Positions 29,449-39,301 of a DNA stretch of 64,000 nucleotides are shown piece after piece. The notes beneath the pieces were generated by a model, which ran no database searches, was not told where the DNA came from, and saw only the letters and a list, made by a program, of their open reading frames with translations. The translations under genes and the position numbers were made by a program. Every line of letters starts with the position of its first letter. The stretch's first letter is position 1. The stretch is from Chromatiales bacterium (ex Bugula neritina AB1) (lineage in GTDB: Bacteria; Pseudomonadota; Gammaproteobacteria; Granulosicoccales; Granulosicoccaceae): positions 1-64,000 of the forward strand of contig MDLA01000133.1 of the NCBI GenBank assembly GCA_001730015.1. The letters are read 5' to 3'.

Positions 29449-30426
29449 TCAGTGGATGCTGGCTGATTTCAGCCGGTCGCTACGATCTTCGGTAGAGATA
29501 ATTACGGTGTTTGTTACCAGATCGCGCTCAAAGGTAACTGAGATTTTCACGCCGGCATCACCAGCTGCCCAAACCGCCCTGAATAGCTCAGCAAGTGTGG
29601 TAACGTCCTGGCTATTTATCTGGAGAATTGTATCGCCACTTTGTATTCCAGCCTGGTCTGCGGGACCGCCTGCAGTCAGACCGGCAATCTGCAATGCGTC
29701 GGCGGACTCTAGTGCAAACCAGCCAACCCAGGGGCGTGCCGGTTCGTTGCGTCTGCCGTAGAGCATTAGATCGTTGAGGATGGGTGGCAGCAGATCGATC
29801 GGAATGACCATATTGGCGTGATTAACGGTGTTTTCCTGATCAACCATTTGCAGTATGAGAGAGCCTATCCCATAGAGCATGCCGTCCTCTCCAATTAACG
29901 CGGCGCCGCTCCAGTATGGGTGAGCCGGAGCGGTGAAAATGGCAGAGTCGAGCAGATACTCCCAGTAACCCGCGAATTCTTCAATGCCACCAATCTGGAC
30001 TTGTTGTGTGTGTGCTGGTCCACCGCAACCGGCCAGTAACAGCGACTGCCCTCGTATCAGATCAGCAGACTTACCGAGCATGACCGGAGGCAGCGTCAAT
30101 TTGCCGAGTGTCTGCACCAGCCCGAAACCGCTGGCCTGATCGTAGGCGACTACATGGCCTTGCAGAGTGACTCCCTTATGATCGACCAGCCAGACGCTGC
30201 TCGCTTCGGTGACGATATAGCCTATAGTGAGAATGAGCCCTTGATCATTGATAACAACGCCGTGTCCCTGGCGTTCAGTGCCAAGAAATTCAGCGGTCAT
30301 AGCGTCTTCAGGGATGCGGGTGCGAACTGAAACCACACTATCCAGCGTGGTTAATACCTGGGCGCTGTAGTCTGCCGGGTCGGGTGGATTGTCGGGCAGA
30401 ATTTGCGAAAGTTCTGAATCAGTCAT
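29449..30426 (-). CDS. HtrA/S1C-like protein with PDZ domain and degenerate catalytic triad
   Basis: GHGVVINDQGLILTIGYIVTEASSVWL...YDQASGFGLVQ...HPYWSGAALIGEDGMLYGIGSLILQ, then PDZ GLTAGGPADQAGIQSGDTILQINSQDVTTLAEL. Confidence 0.8.
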   Translation of the reverse strand: MTDSELSQILPDNPPDPADYSAQVLTTLDSVVSVRTRIPEDAMTAEFLGTERQGHGVVINDQGLILTIGYIVTEASSVWLVDHKGVTLQGHVVAYDQASGFGLVQTLGKLTLPPVMLGKSADLIRGQSLLLAGCGGPAHTQQVQIGGIEEFAGYWEYLLDSAIFTAPAHPYWSGAALIGEDGMLYGIGSLILQMVDQENTVNHANMVIPIDLLPPILNDLMLYGRRNEPARPWVGWFALESADALQIAGLTAGGPADQAGIQSGDTILQINSQDVTTLAELFRAVWAAGDAGVKISVTFERDLVTNTVIISTEDRSDRLKSASIH

Positions 30427-30875
30427 TAAGCACTAACATAGCAGAACTGGGGCTTTTCGTGAGTAGGTTCGTGGCCTGTAACGTTTAATTTTTCGTTACT
30501 GTTTCTGGATGTGAGGAAACCTGGTCGACGAAGGTGAGTTGGTTTCTTTCCCTGCTGATTTTCCATAGCGGAAAGTTCAGGCACTCGGAAATGATTACTT
30601 TGCCATGAATGTTAGAGGCCTCTTGTTTTAACTGAATTCAGTGGAATTGGTGCGTTCGATTCCTGACGATTTCGTATGGAGTGGTGATTGATCTTAACCC
30701 TTTGATGCAATGGAATATCCAGCCAGTCTGACTAAAACTGCAACCCGAACTAATTGAGAAGTAAACCGATAGATGAGCAGAGCATGCAAATGCGATTCTC
30801 AAAAATATTGATTGCAAGCAATTTCATGGGGAATTGATGTGCTGAGCACGGATTACCCCTCGGTATGGGACAAGT

Positions 30876-31448
30876 TCACGCTACTGTTGCCTGATGATTA
30901 GTCGCCGCCAACTGCTCGTCAGTGAAGCGCGGTGTAATATGTTGTGGGCAATTCCAGTCGTATGCGACTACATCAATTAACCCGATTCGCTCAATTTTCG
31001 CCGGGTAGTCCGGTGAGGCGGCGTATGCTATTGCATCAGATGATGCCGTTCGAGCATCGGCAAAATGGAGGTGTCCGAGCAGTTTCAGTCGACGCCGATT
31101 CGGGTAATCCATAAGGATCAATGAGCAGCGATCGTTGATGGATATATTGCCGGCACTAATGAGCTGTGTATTACCGCGAAAATCGGCGTAGGCCAGTTGC
31201 GTGGGACTTAGTACTTTGAGAAACCCGGCAGGCCCCCCGCGATGCTGGACGTATGGCCAGCCAGTCTCGCTGACTGTCGAAATATAGAAGGAATCTCGGC
31301 GCTTGATAAATTCGGTTTCTCGCACGCTCAGTTGATCGTTCGGCCCAAACTGGCTCTGCAGACGCTCGTTCTGCGCTCGGGAATCGTACAGTTCCTGGGC
31401 TGATTTGACGCTGTCTGTAAAGGTGATCTCTGCAAATCGGTGTGGCAT
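30876..31448 (-). CDS. pyridoxamine 5'-phosphate oxidase-like FMN-binding family protein
   Basis: MPHRFAEITFTDSVKSAQELYDSR...RRDSFYISTVSETGWPYVQHRGGPAGFLKVL; likely start at internal Met. Confidence 0.82.
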   Translation of the reverse strand: MPHRFAEITFTDSVKSAQELYDSRAQNERLQSQFGPNDQLSVRETEFIKRRDSFYISTVSETGWPYVQHRGGPAGFLKVLSPTQLAYADFRGNTQLISAGNISINDRCSLILMDYPNRRRLKLLGHLHFADARTASSDAIAYAASPDYPAKIERIGLIDVVAYDWNCPQHITPRFTDEQLAATNHQATVA

Positions 31449-31516
31449 GATTGTATCCTTTTTGTGAAAGTCAGTGCACTGGCAGCCGCTTAAACGCGGC
31501 TGCGTAAGCACTGGTT

Positions 31517-32563
31517 TTAATTTGTAGCCATGTTTGATGTAGCTACGTTTCGACCAATAAAGTCAAGCATCAGTATTGCGATCTCTGTTCCGTGGGTTTC
31601 TAAAGCAAAGTGTCCTGTGTCTAATATATGGTACTCAAGATTTTTCAGATCGCGTTTGAAGGGCTGTGCACCTGCGGTCGGAAATATCTCGTCGTTCTTT
31701 CCCCAAACAATCAAGGTGGGCGGCTGATGGTCTCGAAGATACTGTTGCCAGGCAGGGTAGAGTGGTGGGTTTGAACCATAGCTATGAAACATCTGCAGTT
31801 GTATGTCCTGATTGCCTTCCCGGTCCAGCAGAGGCTGAACATGACCCCAGGTGTCCGGGCTCACCGATTCTATTTTTTTCACTCCATTCGTGTACTGCCA
31901 CTTGGTGGCGCCGATAGTTGTCAGGAATTGCAGTGCATCGGCGTTCGACATGGACGGTTGCCTGTAGGCAGTCTTAACTTGTTTCCAGAACTCATTGTCT
32001 AGACCTTCATTCACAGCATCCCGATTCTTCCAGTAGGCCTTGATTGGTTCCCAGAAGTTATTGTCGATCCCCTCATCATAGGCGTTTCCATTTTGCACTA
32101 TTAAACTCTGAATTCGATCAGGCTGTGCAGTTGCGAGTCGAAACCCAATGGGGGCGCCGTAATCCATCAAGTAGAGGCTGAATCGCTCTAGTCCAATCTT
32201 ATCGACCAATTTTCCAACCAGTCGTGCCACATTGTCGAACGAGTAGTCGAACTCATTGACAGTTGGCATCGAACTATATCCATAGCCGGGGTAATCAGGT
32301 GCAATTACGTGATATTGGCCTGATAGCTGAGGGATTAGATCCCGAAACATGTGCGAAGAGGTTGGAAAACCGTGCAGCAGCAAGATTGTGGGGTTATCGG
32401 GGTTTCCTGCTTCGCGATAGAAGATTTTGACATTTTCCACTATAGCTGTGCGATAGCTGGTAGCGGTAATCCCGGGTTCGGCGTGTACCGTTGATTGAAG
32501 GCCAGCAATTGATAGCAAATACAACAAGCATAATGCTGTTTGTCTGGTGATGAGCCTGCTCAT
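31517..32563 (-). CDS. alpha/beta hydrolase (haloalkane dehalogenase/epoxide hydrolase-like), secreted
   Basis: [74 protein letters not shown]; signal peptide. Confidence 0.9.
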   Translation of the reverse strand: MSRLITRQTALCLLYLLSIAGLQSTVHAEPGITATSYRTAIVENVKIFYREAGNPDNPTILLLHGFPTSSHMFRDLIPQLSGQYHVIAPDYPGYGYSSMPTVNEFDYSFDNVARLVGKLVDKIGLERFSLYLMDYGAPIGFRLATAQPDRIQSLIVQNGNAYDEGIDNNFWEPIKAYWKNRDAVNEGLDNEFWKQVKTAYRQPSMSNADALQFLTTIGATKWQYTNGVKKIESVSPDTWGHVQPLLDREGNQDIQLQMFHSYGSNPPLYPAWQQYLRDHQPPTLIVWGKNDEIFPTAGAQPFKRDLKNLEYHILDTGHFALETHGTEIAILMLDFIGRNVATSNMATN

Positions 32564-32723
32564 GGGTTGTGTCCTCGAAGTAAATTGGTTGAATTTCGGA
32601 TTTATAGGGCTAGTAAAGCCAGGTCATAAATACAAGACTTGTGGTCTGGGTGATTTTATAAGCAATAATTAAGGTCTGGACAAACGATGAATTCTCACGC
32701 AGGCTTAGAAAAAATAAGTTAAA

Positions 32724-33635
32724 TTGATGTCTCGAAAAAACTATCCTCTCAATGCGCTGCGTACGTTTGAAGTGTCAGCCCGCCACCTGAGCTTCGTGAA
32801 GGCGGCGGACGAGCTTTCGGTAACTCCCGCTGCAGTCAGTCATCAGATTAAAAAGTTGGAAGAATTTCTGGGCTTTCCGCTTTTTCGTCGGCGCACAAGG
32901 GGGTTGGTTCTGGTTGATTCTGGTCAGTTACTGTTAGCGGAGTTAAGTGACGTATTTCTTCGTCTCGACAAAGCAATGGAGCGGGTTATTGATAGTGACT
33001 CAAGTGGTACTCTCACAGTAAGCGTTGCCCCTACTTTCGCCGTCATGTGGTTTATTCCGAGATTGCAAAAGTTTTCGGCTCTTAATCCGGATATCGATGT
33101 GCGTACCTCAACGGGCTTAGGGTTAGTCGATTTTCAACGTGATGACTTTGATGCAGCCATTAGGTTAGGTAGCGGCAAATGGCCTGGTCTGGAAGCGCTC
33201 AAGCTTTTTGACGAATCCGTAACACCTATGTGCAGTCCACGTATGCTGAAAGGGCCCAATGCGCTTAGCTGCCCCGATGATCTGTGCAGGCATGTTCTAT
33301 TGCACAATCATTCGATGGACTATGATCCCGAAGCGCCGACCTGGGAAAAATGGCTGGATGCAGCCGGCGCGAGTAGTGTGGATGCAACGCGAGGTATGCA
33401 CTTCAGCTTACCGGATCACGGGCTGCAAGCTGCTATTGATGGTGCAGGTGTCGTTTTGGGCTGGCGATCGCTTGCTGCGGCAGATCTGGCGGCTGGACGA
33501 GTTGTTGCCCCGTTTGAACTAAATCTGCCACTCGGATCAGGCTTTTACCTTTGTTACCCGGAGGCCCATGCACTGAGATCGAATATTGTTGCTCTGCGTG
33601 AATGGATAATGAGTGAGGTTCGCGAAGCCGTGTGA
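32724..33635 (+). CDS. LysR-family transcriptional regulator, GcvA-like
   Basis: PLNALRTFEVSARHLSFVKAADELSVTPAAVSHQIKKLEEFLGFPLFRR. Confidence 0.95.
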   Translation: MMSRKNYPLNALRTFEVSARHLSFVKAADELSVTPAAVSHQIKKLEEFLGFPLFRRRTRGLVLVDSGQLLLAELSDVFLRLDKAMERVIDSDSSGTLTVSVAPTFAVMWFIPRLQKFSALNPDIDVRTSTGLGLVDFQRDDFDAAIRLGSGKWPGLEALKLFDESVTPMCSPRMLKGPNALSCPDDLCRHVLLHNHSMDYDPEAPTWEKWLDAAGASSVDATRGMHFSLPDHGLQAAIDGAGVVLGWRSLAAADLAAGRVVAPFELNLPLGSGFYLCYPEAHALRSNIVALREWIMSEVREAV

Positions 33636-33678
33636 CTCAGTCGTGCCCGAAATTCAATGTCATTGCTTGCCAGAGTAT

Positions 33679-34119
33679 TCAACCAGGGATGTTGATTTCT
33701 ATTGACCGATGTATGGGCTTGCCATTGCTTGTCAAGAATTTATGATCAGGCAGAACGTTCAGATAAACAGTGACTGTGTGCGATCCAGGTGACAGATTCT
33801 CCAGTATGCTATTTGGCGTATACACACTGGAATGTTTGGTGTCGTCCAGGTAAATATGGGCGTGACCGAATAAGGTTTCTCCGTCGGCAACAATGCAATT
33901 GCGACTGAATGTAAAATTGCTGGTTCGCATAGTTAGAAAAACGCGGTGATTGTTTACTACGGCATCAACGTGAAGGGATGGTGCATCCTCGAGAATCGGG
34001 TATTCTACAAAATGGTCATTAAATGTGTTGATCGAATTTGCATCCATTTGCATAAATACTATGAAAAGGGCAAATGTGCTGCCAACGGGTAAAAGTACAT
34101 GGAGCATCCATCGAATCAT
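33679..34119 (-). CDS. small membrane-anchored periplasmic protein with GHAH-type segment
   Basis: N-terminal TM; LFGHAHIYLDDTKHSS...LENLSPGSHTVTVYLNVLPDHKFLTSNGKPI; directly downstream of 34131..36497. Confidence 0.55.
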   Translation of the reverse strand: MIRWMLHVLLPVGSTFALFIVFMQMDANSINTFNDHFVEYPILEDAPSLHVDAVVNNHRVFLTMRTSNFTFSRNCIVADGETLFGHAHIYLDDTKHSSVYTPNSILENLSPGSHTVTVYLNVLPDHKFLTSNGKPIHRSIEINIPG

Positions 34120-34130
34120 CTGGATTATCT

Positions 34131-36497
34131 CTAGGCAGCTTTTTTGTTTTCGGACAAATGTTCGGGGAATTGGGTTTTATCCATTGTACTTGTGTTTGAA
34201 TTGGTTGGCGTACCCGAACCAAGATCCGAAGTGCTATTGCCAAAAAACACGCTAAATAATTCATCGATTAGCAATCGAACTTTACATTCGAAAGTGGGCA
34301 GCAGACTGAGAAATCTCACACGATTAATTACTCTTGAAATTATTGCCGGCAGCTTTACCCCGCACCAGGATGTGATCGTTTTATGCCCCATATATAATTC
34401 GTATGTCTTGTGGCGACATTGCACGAATGAGGTGGTTGGTAGTCCTTGAGACCGCGCCCACGCATTTGTTGCTGCTTTTCTGCCTTGTGCAATCGTGTAA
34501 GAAGGTCTGTGTTCTGACATCATTGATCGTAATGATACAACCCACGTACCATTGTACAGTGGATCAGACAGGCTCAGGTCGTGCTCGATATCGGGTAGTT
34601 TCTCTCCTGCATGGCGTTGCAGAGAATCCAGGTTTGAATGATAGTTTAGATTTACCACGGTTGACACCTCAATAAGACCTGAACGTTTGAGGACGATGCC
34701 CGATCCATCAATTCGCTCTATGGAGTCTTTATTTACGACACCAATCTCGTGAGAATTAAAAAGCTCATTTCTTCTATTTAATAATTTCGAGTCGATATTT
34801 TCTATTTCTGACTCACTTTCGAATACTACTACCTTGGGGTTGTATAGCTGTGATATCTGTCGTTCGACCCTGAGCCGGTTGAGTAGCGATCTAATCTCCA
34901 TAGCCAGGGCCGATCCGTGTTGCCCACCACCGACGATAGCAAATCCTAGTTCGTCAGGTAGTAGTGGCGCCTCGTTGCTATTGCTGGATGCCTGATTGAG
35001 AATGTGTTGCTTTAATCGTAATGCGTCTGCAATGTTATCCAGATAAAATACGCAATTGGGCTTGCGATTGGGTGAAAGGGAGTGATTTGGCCCGGGTTCA
35101 ACAGCATAGATTAACTGATCGTAGTGATGTAGCTTTGTTTTGTGGTCCGGGCAGCAAAGAACAAGGCACTTCGCACGAAAATCAATCAATTCGGCCTCAG
35201 CTAGTATGACTTCAGTTTTTACTAGAGTTCTGACTAATGGACTTACGACTGAAGTGGGCTGGACAGTACCTGATACAACCTCTGGAAGCATTGACTTGAA
35301 CTGATAGTCAAGAGTGTTGCTCACGAGGGTTACCTTCACGTTGCTAGGCTCGGGTAGAATACTCTCTAGTCGACGCGCAGCGGAAATAGCCGCCAGGCCA
35401 TTTCCAAGTATTGTAATTCGGGTGCTTTTATCTGACGCAGGCTTGAAGCGCCAACGACCGCTGCCATTAAACAGAAATGAGACAGCCACGCCATAGTAGA
35501 GCAAGTGGGAGGTCAGATACTCAGCCTGAGTTAAGCATAGTGAGAAAAAAAGGAACGCTGCAATCAATATAAATGAAAGAAATCTCAAAACCACTCCAGC
35601 CACTATTAGCAGGCCGATAGATACCTCTGTGGCAGCCAGAATGAGTACAAATGTCTCCGGGGAAAACCCCATGGTGGGCAGTTGGTGAACGTCGATTATC
35701 GCCATTGCCAGATTCGGCTGAATAACCTTGAAATAAACCGCCAGGTATAGGAAGTTAGCCCCAACCAGTATGCGCAGTAGAAACTGAGCGCGCCCGAGGT
35801 TAATGGTGTGAGCTAACCGTTGATTCATTGTTTGAAGCGTAGTCGGTACCGGCATCGGAATATACAGAGCTCCAGAGCCCGCAAAGAAAAGATAGGCGCT
35901 AACCCCGATAAAACTTGGCGCATAGGCAATAGCGGGCACACCGAGATATACGAGTGCGAAAACCGCCAGTGATATAGTGCAAAGCGCAGCAAGTCGCGTA
36001 TAAATTCCTAGAACAATAGCAATACCAGTTGTTACCTCAAACCAGCGGAGCCACTGTGTTGAAGGTGGTAGTTGACTAATCACCAGGTCCGGTGCGAGCA
36101 ATGTCGGCTCAGTAAAAATGGTATTTCCGTAGCGAGGTTCCAGTGCTAATGCAGACGAGATCAGCACCCATCCGAGACAGAATCGTAAAATAACGGATGT
36201 ATACTTCCGTAATGAGCGCATTCGCGCCCGGAACATAGGGAATAGTTCTCGAGCGCCGTTAGCGTCTAAATGAAACAACGTTAAATTGACAGCGAGAGCT
36301 ATTGCCAGAATAGCAAAGCCAGATAGAGTAATCGATGTGTAGATGGAAGGTTTGGGCTTTCCGTTCCACTCAAGAACCTGATCAGGCGTGAGTACCCAGA
36401 GTTCATGAGCGCCGGCCTTGTTGGCGAGCACAACAAAAAAAATCAAGAGGAGCATGGAACACCGGCTATGTTGGTGACGGCCGTTGTGTCGGTTCAC
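34131..36497 (-). CDS. multi-TM DoxX-like protein fused to NDH-2-like FAD/NAD(P) pyridine nucleotide-disulfide oxidoreductase
   Basis: Signal/TM N-terminus AHELWVLTPDQVLEW, several TM segments, then ITILGNGLAAISAARRLESILPEPSNVKVTLVSNTLDYQFKSMLPEVVSGTVQPTSVVSPLVRTLVKTEVILAEAELIDF (NDH-2-like). Confidence 0.7.
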   Translation of the reverse strand: MNRHNGRHQHSRCSMLLLIFFVVLANKAGAHELWVLTPDQVLEWNGKPKPSIYTSITLSGFAILAIALAVNLTLFHLDANGARELFPMFRARMRSLRKYTSVILRFCLGWVLISSALALEPRYGNTIFTEPTLLAPDLVISQLPPSTQWLRWFEVTTGIAIVLGIYTRLAALCTISLAVFALVYLGVPAIAYAPSFIGVSAYLFFAGSGALYIPMPVPTTLQTMNQRLAHTINLGRAQFLLRILVGANFLYLAVYFKVIQPNLAMAIIDVHQLPTMGFSPETFVLILAATEVSIGLLIVAGVVLRFLSFILIAAFLFFSLCLTQAEYLTSHLLYYGVAVSFLFNGSGRWRFKPASDKSTRITILGNGLAAISAARRLESILPEPSNVKVTLVSNTLDYQFKSMLPEVVSGTVQPTSVVSPLVRTLVKTEVILAEAELIDFRAKCLVLCCPDHKTKLHHYDQLIYAVEPGPNHSLSPNRKPNCVFYLDNIADALRLKQHILNQASSNSNEAPLLPDELGFAIVGGGQHGSALAMEIRSLLNRLRVERQISQLYNPKVVVFESESEIENIDSKLLNRRNELFNSHEIGVVNKDSIERIDGSGIVLKRSGLIEVSTVVNLNYHSNLDSLQRHAGEKLPDIEHDLSLSDPLYNGTWVVSLRSMMSEHRPSYTIAQGRKAATNAWARSQGLPTTSFVQCRHKTYELYMGHKTITSWCGVKLPAIISRVINRVRFLSLLPTFECKVRLLIDELFSVFFGNSTSDLGSGTPTNSNTSTMDKTQFPEHLSENKKAA

Positions 36498-36965
36498 TGT
36501 TTTGTATTTCGTTAGAGGACAAAAGGGTATCGGCTGGTTAGATTGATTTCTTAATCACCGCAACGATGCCCTCATAACTTCGTTGAAATAATAATATTCA
36601 GGAAAAGTAACACCTCCATCGTACTGATCTGATGCTGTTATGTGTGTTAATTCAGTGAGTTGATTGAATTCAATTTTTAAAGATGAATTGTTGTGGTTAT
36701 TGGCAGTTCCGGCATCAATTGCATGATTTTCCTCGGAGATATCCTGGTGTAGTCCTCTTGCTCTTGTGTCACAGCAATCGGGTGGATTGGCGGTAAACGG
36801 CGCTAAAGTCGCGTGCTGCGGCAGTTAGTAATCAACTTGGTGATCGTACTTGAGGTGCATCTGCCATTGCAATTCTTCATTGGTAGTGGTTTTAGTGGTG
36901 GACATTTTCGCCAGTAGTGGAGTGGAATGTCGTGTGGCGCACCATCCTTCTCCGGTTCGTAGTGG

Positions 36966-37295
36966 TTGTGTCTGGCCGATTCCGGAGTAGAAAAATGTTT
37001 CCAGCTCAGCGGACGGTCCGGTGATGCTTTCCGTAGCCATTTTAGCGCGGGGCCTAACCAGGGGAGATGCTATTCGGTTTCTAATACCCCACTCAATGAT
37101 ATTGTCGTTGCAGTTTTGGTTGGGGTGGTTTGCCGGTTTATTTGCAGCAGCTACATGGGTATTTACATCATAGTGTTGCTGTGGATTGGTCTGGTGTTGA
37201 ACATAAAAGGTTGGTGTGACTTATTACGGATGCAGTTGAATGGCGAGACTACTCTGTGGTTTGATCAGGGAGAATGCGAGAGTTTGGTAAAATAG
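36966..37295 (+). CDS. hypothetical small membrane protein
   Basis: ORF with two hydrophobic stretches only; no family recognised. Confidence 0.25.
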   Translation: MCLADSGVEKCFQLSGRSGDAFRSHFSAGPNQGRCYSVSNTPLNDIVVAVLVGVVCRFICSSYMGIYIIVLLWIGLVLNIKGWCDLLRMQLNGETTLWFDQGECESLVK

Positions 37296-37412
37296 ATGAC
37301 TCTGGAAGCAGAAAATGTAGAGAGGGGTATTTTTGAGACTTACCCTCAGATTTTATTTAGGTCAATCCGGGTTTATTTCTCAGATTTTATTTGTCTATTT
37401 CTCAGAGTCTAT

Positions 37413-38507
37413 TTATCCGGGTTGTTGCAGAAGGTGCGCGCTGGAGCTTTTCCAGTTTAAGTAGAAAGTACCGCCGTCGGTGTGATTCAGCGTGGCCAGT
37501 TCACGTTCCTGAAGCTGTACCTTAAACTCTGTTCCGTCAGTGGTTTCAAGAAAGAGAGTGACAACCGAGCCGATAAATTCTTCGGAAATCAGTGTGCAGA
37601 CGACTCCGTTTTCAGTATTCCTATCGACTCGCGATATTTCAACGAGATCTGCGGCGATAACAAATGTTGCATCATCGCCTGGTGTCAGGCTGGCGTGTTC
37701 TTCGGTGGTCTGGATACTGAATGCACCAACGGGGGATTCCATATAAACGAGACCAGATTCGATTCCAGAGACTTTGCCTCCTACAATATTATTTCGCCCG
37801 ACAAACTCGGCAACAAAGCGGTTTGCTGGTTCTCTATATATATCTCTCGGTTTAGCGGTCTGTGCTATTTCACCATCCGACATGATAACTACTCTGTCTG
37901 CCATGGCAAAAGCTTCTGATTGAGAGTGAGTGACATAAACAAAGGTGATTCCAAGTTCGCGTTGCAACCGGGTGAGGACCGACTGCATGCGTATCACCAG
38001 ATGTGCATCAAGCGCTGAAAGTGGTTCATCGAGTAATAATAACCGGGGCTCGATAACAAGTGATCTGGCTAGCGCAACGCGTTGCTTCTGTCCGCCTGAG
38101 AGTGTTTCGACGTTTCGTTCTGCAAACTCAGCGACGCCTAATCGTTCGAGCCAGTCCAGTGCTTTTTTTCGCCTTGTCGTGGCATCCTGATTGCGCATTT
38201 TTAGGCCGAACTCGACGTTTTCGCGGACGTTTAGAAAAGGAAACAAAGCCAAAGACTGCCAGACCAGCGGGGTGTCACGCTCATGGGGGCGGACATCGTT
38301 CATCAATTGACCGTCTATAGTGATTGAGCCTGAAGTTGGTTTTTCCAGACCGGCCAGCATGCGCAATGTGGTTGTTTTGCCGCATCCGGATGGTCCCATT
38401 ATGGCGATAAACTCACCGGCATCTATGCTGAGGTCCATACTTTTTACGGCGACAAAATCACCAAAGTGCTTGGCTACGCTTTCAAAGGTGACTAAGGGGT
38501 TGCTCAT
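37413..38507 (-). CDS. potA: ABC transporter ATP-binding protein, PotA-like
   Basis: GPSGCGKTTTLRMLAGLE, LSGGQKQRVALARSLVIEP, LLLDEPLSALDAHL; C-terminal TOBE-like domain. Confidence 0.88.
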   Translation of the reverse strand: MSNPLVTFESVAKHFGDFVAVKSMDLSIDAGEFIAIMGPSGCGKTTTLRMLAGLEKPTSGSITIDGQLMNDVRPHERDTPLVWQSLALFPFLNVRENVEFGLKMRNQDATTRRKKALDWLERLGVAEFAERNVETLSGGQKQRVALARSLVIEPRLLLLDEPLSALDAHLVIRMQSVLTRLQRELGITFVYVTHSQSEAFAMADRVVIMSDGEIAQTAKPRDIYREPANRFVAEFVGRNNIVGGKVSGIESGLVYMESPVGAFSIQTTEEHASLTPGDDATFVIAADLVEISRVDRNTENGVVCTLISEEFIGSVVTLFLETTDGTEFKVQLQERELATLNHTDGGTFYLNWKSSSAHLLQQPG

Positions 38508-39301
38508 GAGAAAGTCTTGCTCTGGCGGACGGTGAAAAATACCTGGGCTATGATTACCAGTGTCATTGATACTAGAAATACAAAGGTGCCGATTGCATTG
38601 ACCTGTGGATCAATATTGCCCTGAACAATCTCCAGTATAAGGACAGGTACGGTTTTGTTCAGTCCCGATACAAACCAGGCAATAGCGAACTCGTCGAATG
38701 AGACTGCAGCGGTGAGAAACAAAGAAGAAATGATAGAAGGTTTGCAGAAGGGGATAATAACTTCCCGCATGGCCCGCCATTCACTGGCGCCAAGATTCCA
38801 GGCTGCTGATTCAAGATCTTTGTCCATCTGATTTAGTCGCAAACGACAGATGGCCATTGCAAACGGGGCGGTTAAAACACTATGAGCAATAATAATTGAC
38901 CACAGCTGGCCTGAGGCGCCGATCTTTGAAAACCAGGCCAGCATAGCCAGAGCCATAATAATTAACGGGATAGTTGGTGGTAACAACACCAGCGCCAGAT
39001 AGGCACTTTTGAAGCGGAAATTGTAGCGATAGTCGGTGTAGGCTGTGCAAAATCCAAGTACCGTTGCAATAACGGCGGTGCAGCTGGAGACAACAATACT
39101 ATTGCGAATGGCGGTCCAGACATCGGGGTCTGCCCAGATCGTTTCGTACCAATGCAGTGTGAAAGATTCAAGCGGAATGGTTGGAAAGCGTGCAGAATTA
39201 AAAGAAAATACAACACTGAAAAGAATCGGGGCAAACACAAAAACGAACAATAGCAAGGTGTATCCGCGCAGTGTCCAGGAAAGCAGAAAATCGTTTTTCA
39301 T
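38504..39301 (-). CDS. potC: ABC transporter permease, PotC-like
   Basis: MKNDFLLSWTLRGYTLLLFVFVFAPILFSVVFSFNSARFPTIPLESFTLHWYE; DLESAAWNLGASEWRAMREVIIPFCKP. Confidence 0.87.
   Translation of the reverse strand: MKNDFLLSWTLRGYTLLLFVFVFAPILFSVVFSFNSARFPTIPLESFTLHWYETIWADPDVWTAIRNSIVVSSCTAVIATVLGFCTAYTDYRYNFRFKSAYLALVLLPPTIPLIIMALAMLAWFSKIGASGQLWSIIIAHSVLTAPFAMAICRLRLNQMDKDLESAAWNLGASEWRAMREVIIPFCKPSIISSLFLTAAVSFDEFAIAWFVSGLNKTVPVLILEIVQGNIDPQVNAIGTFVFLVSMTLVIIAQVFFTVRQSKTFS

Noticed and set aside
29395-29495. Possible further RA copy (GTCTGGGGAGAATCAG...GTCGCTACGATC)
   Set aside because: Only short scattered matches, without the RA core blocks GGCCAGCTA and GAATAACTATTCG; consistent with chance in the HtrA-like coding end.
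36825-37040. 71-aa minus-strand ORF
   Set aside because: No recognisable motif or RBS; the region may be decayed sequence, but not supportable as a gene.
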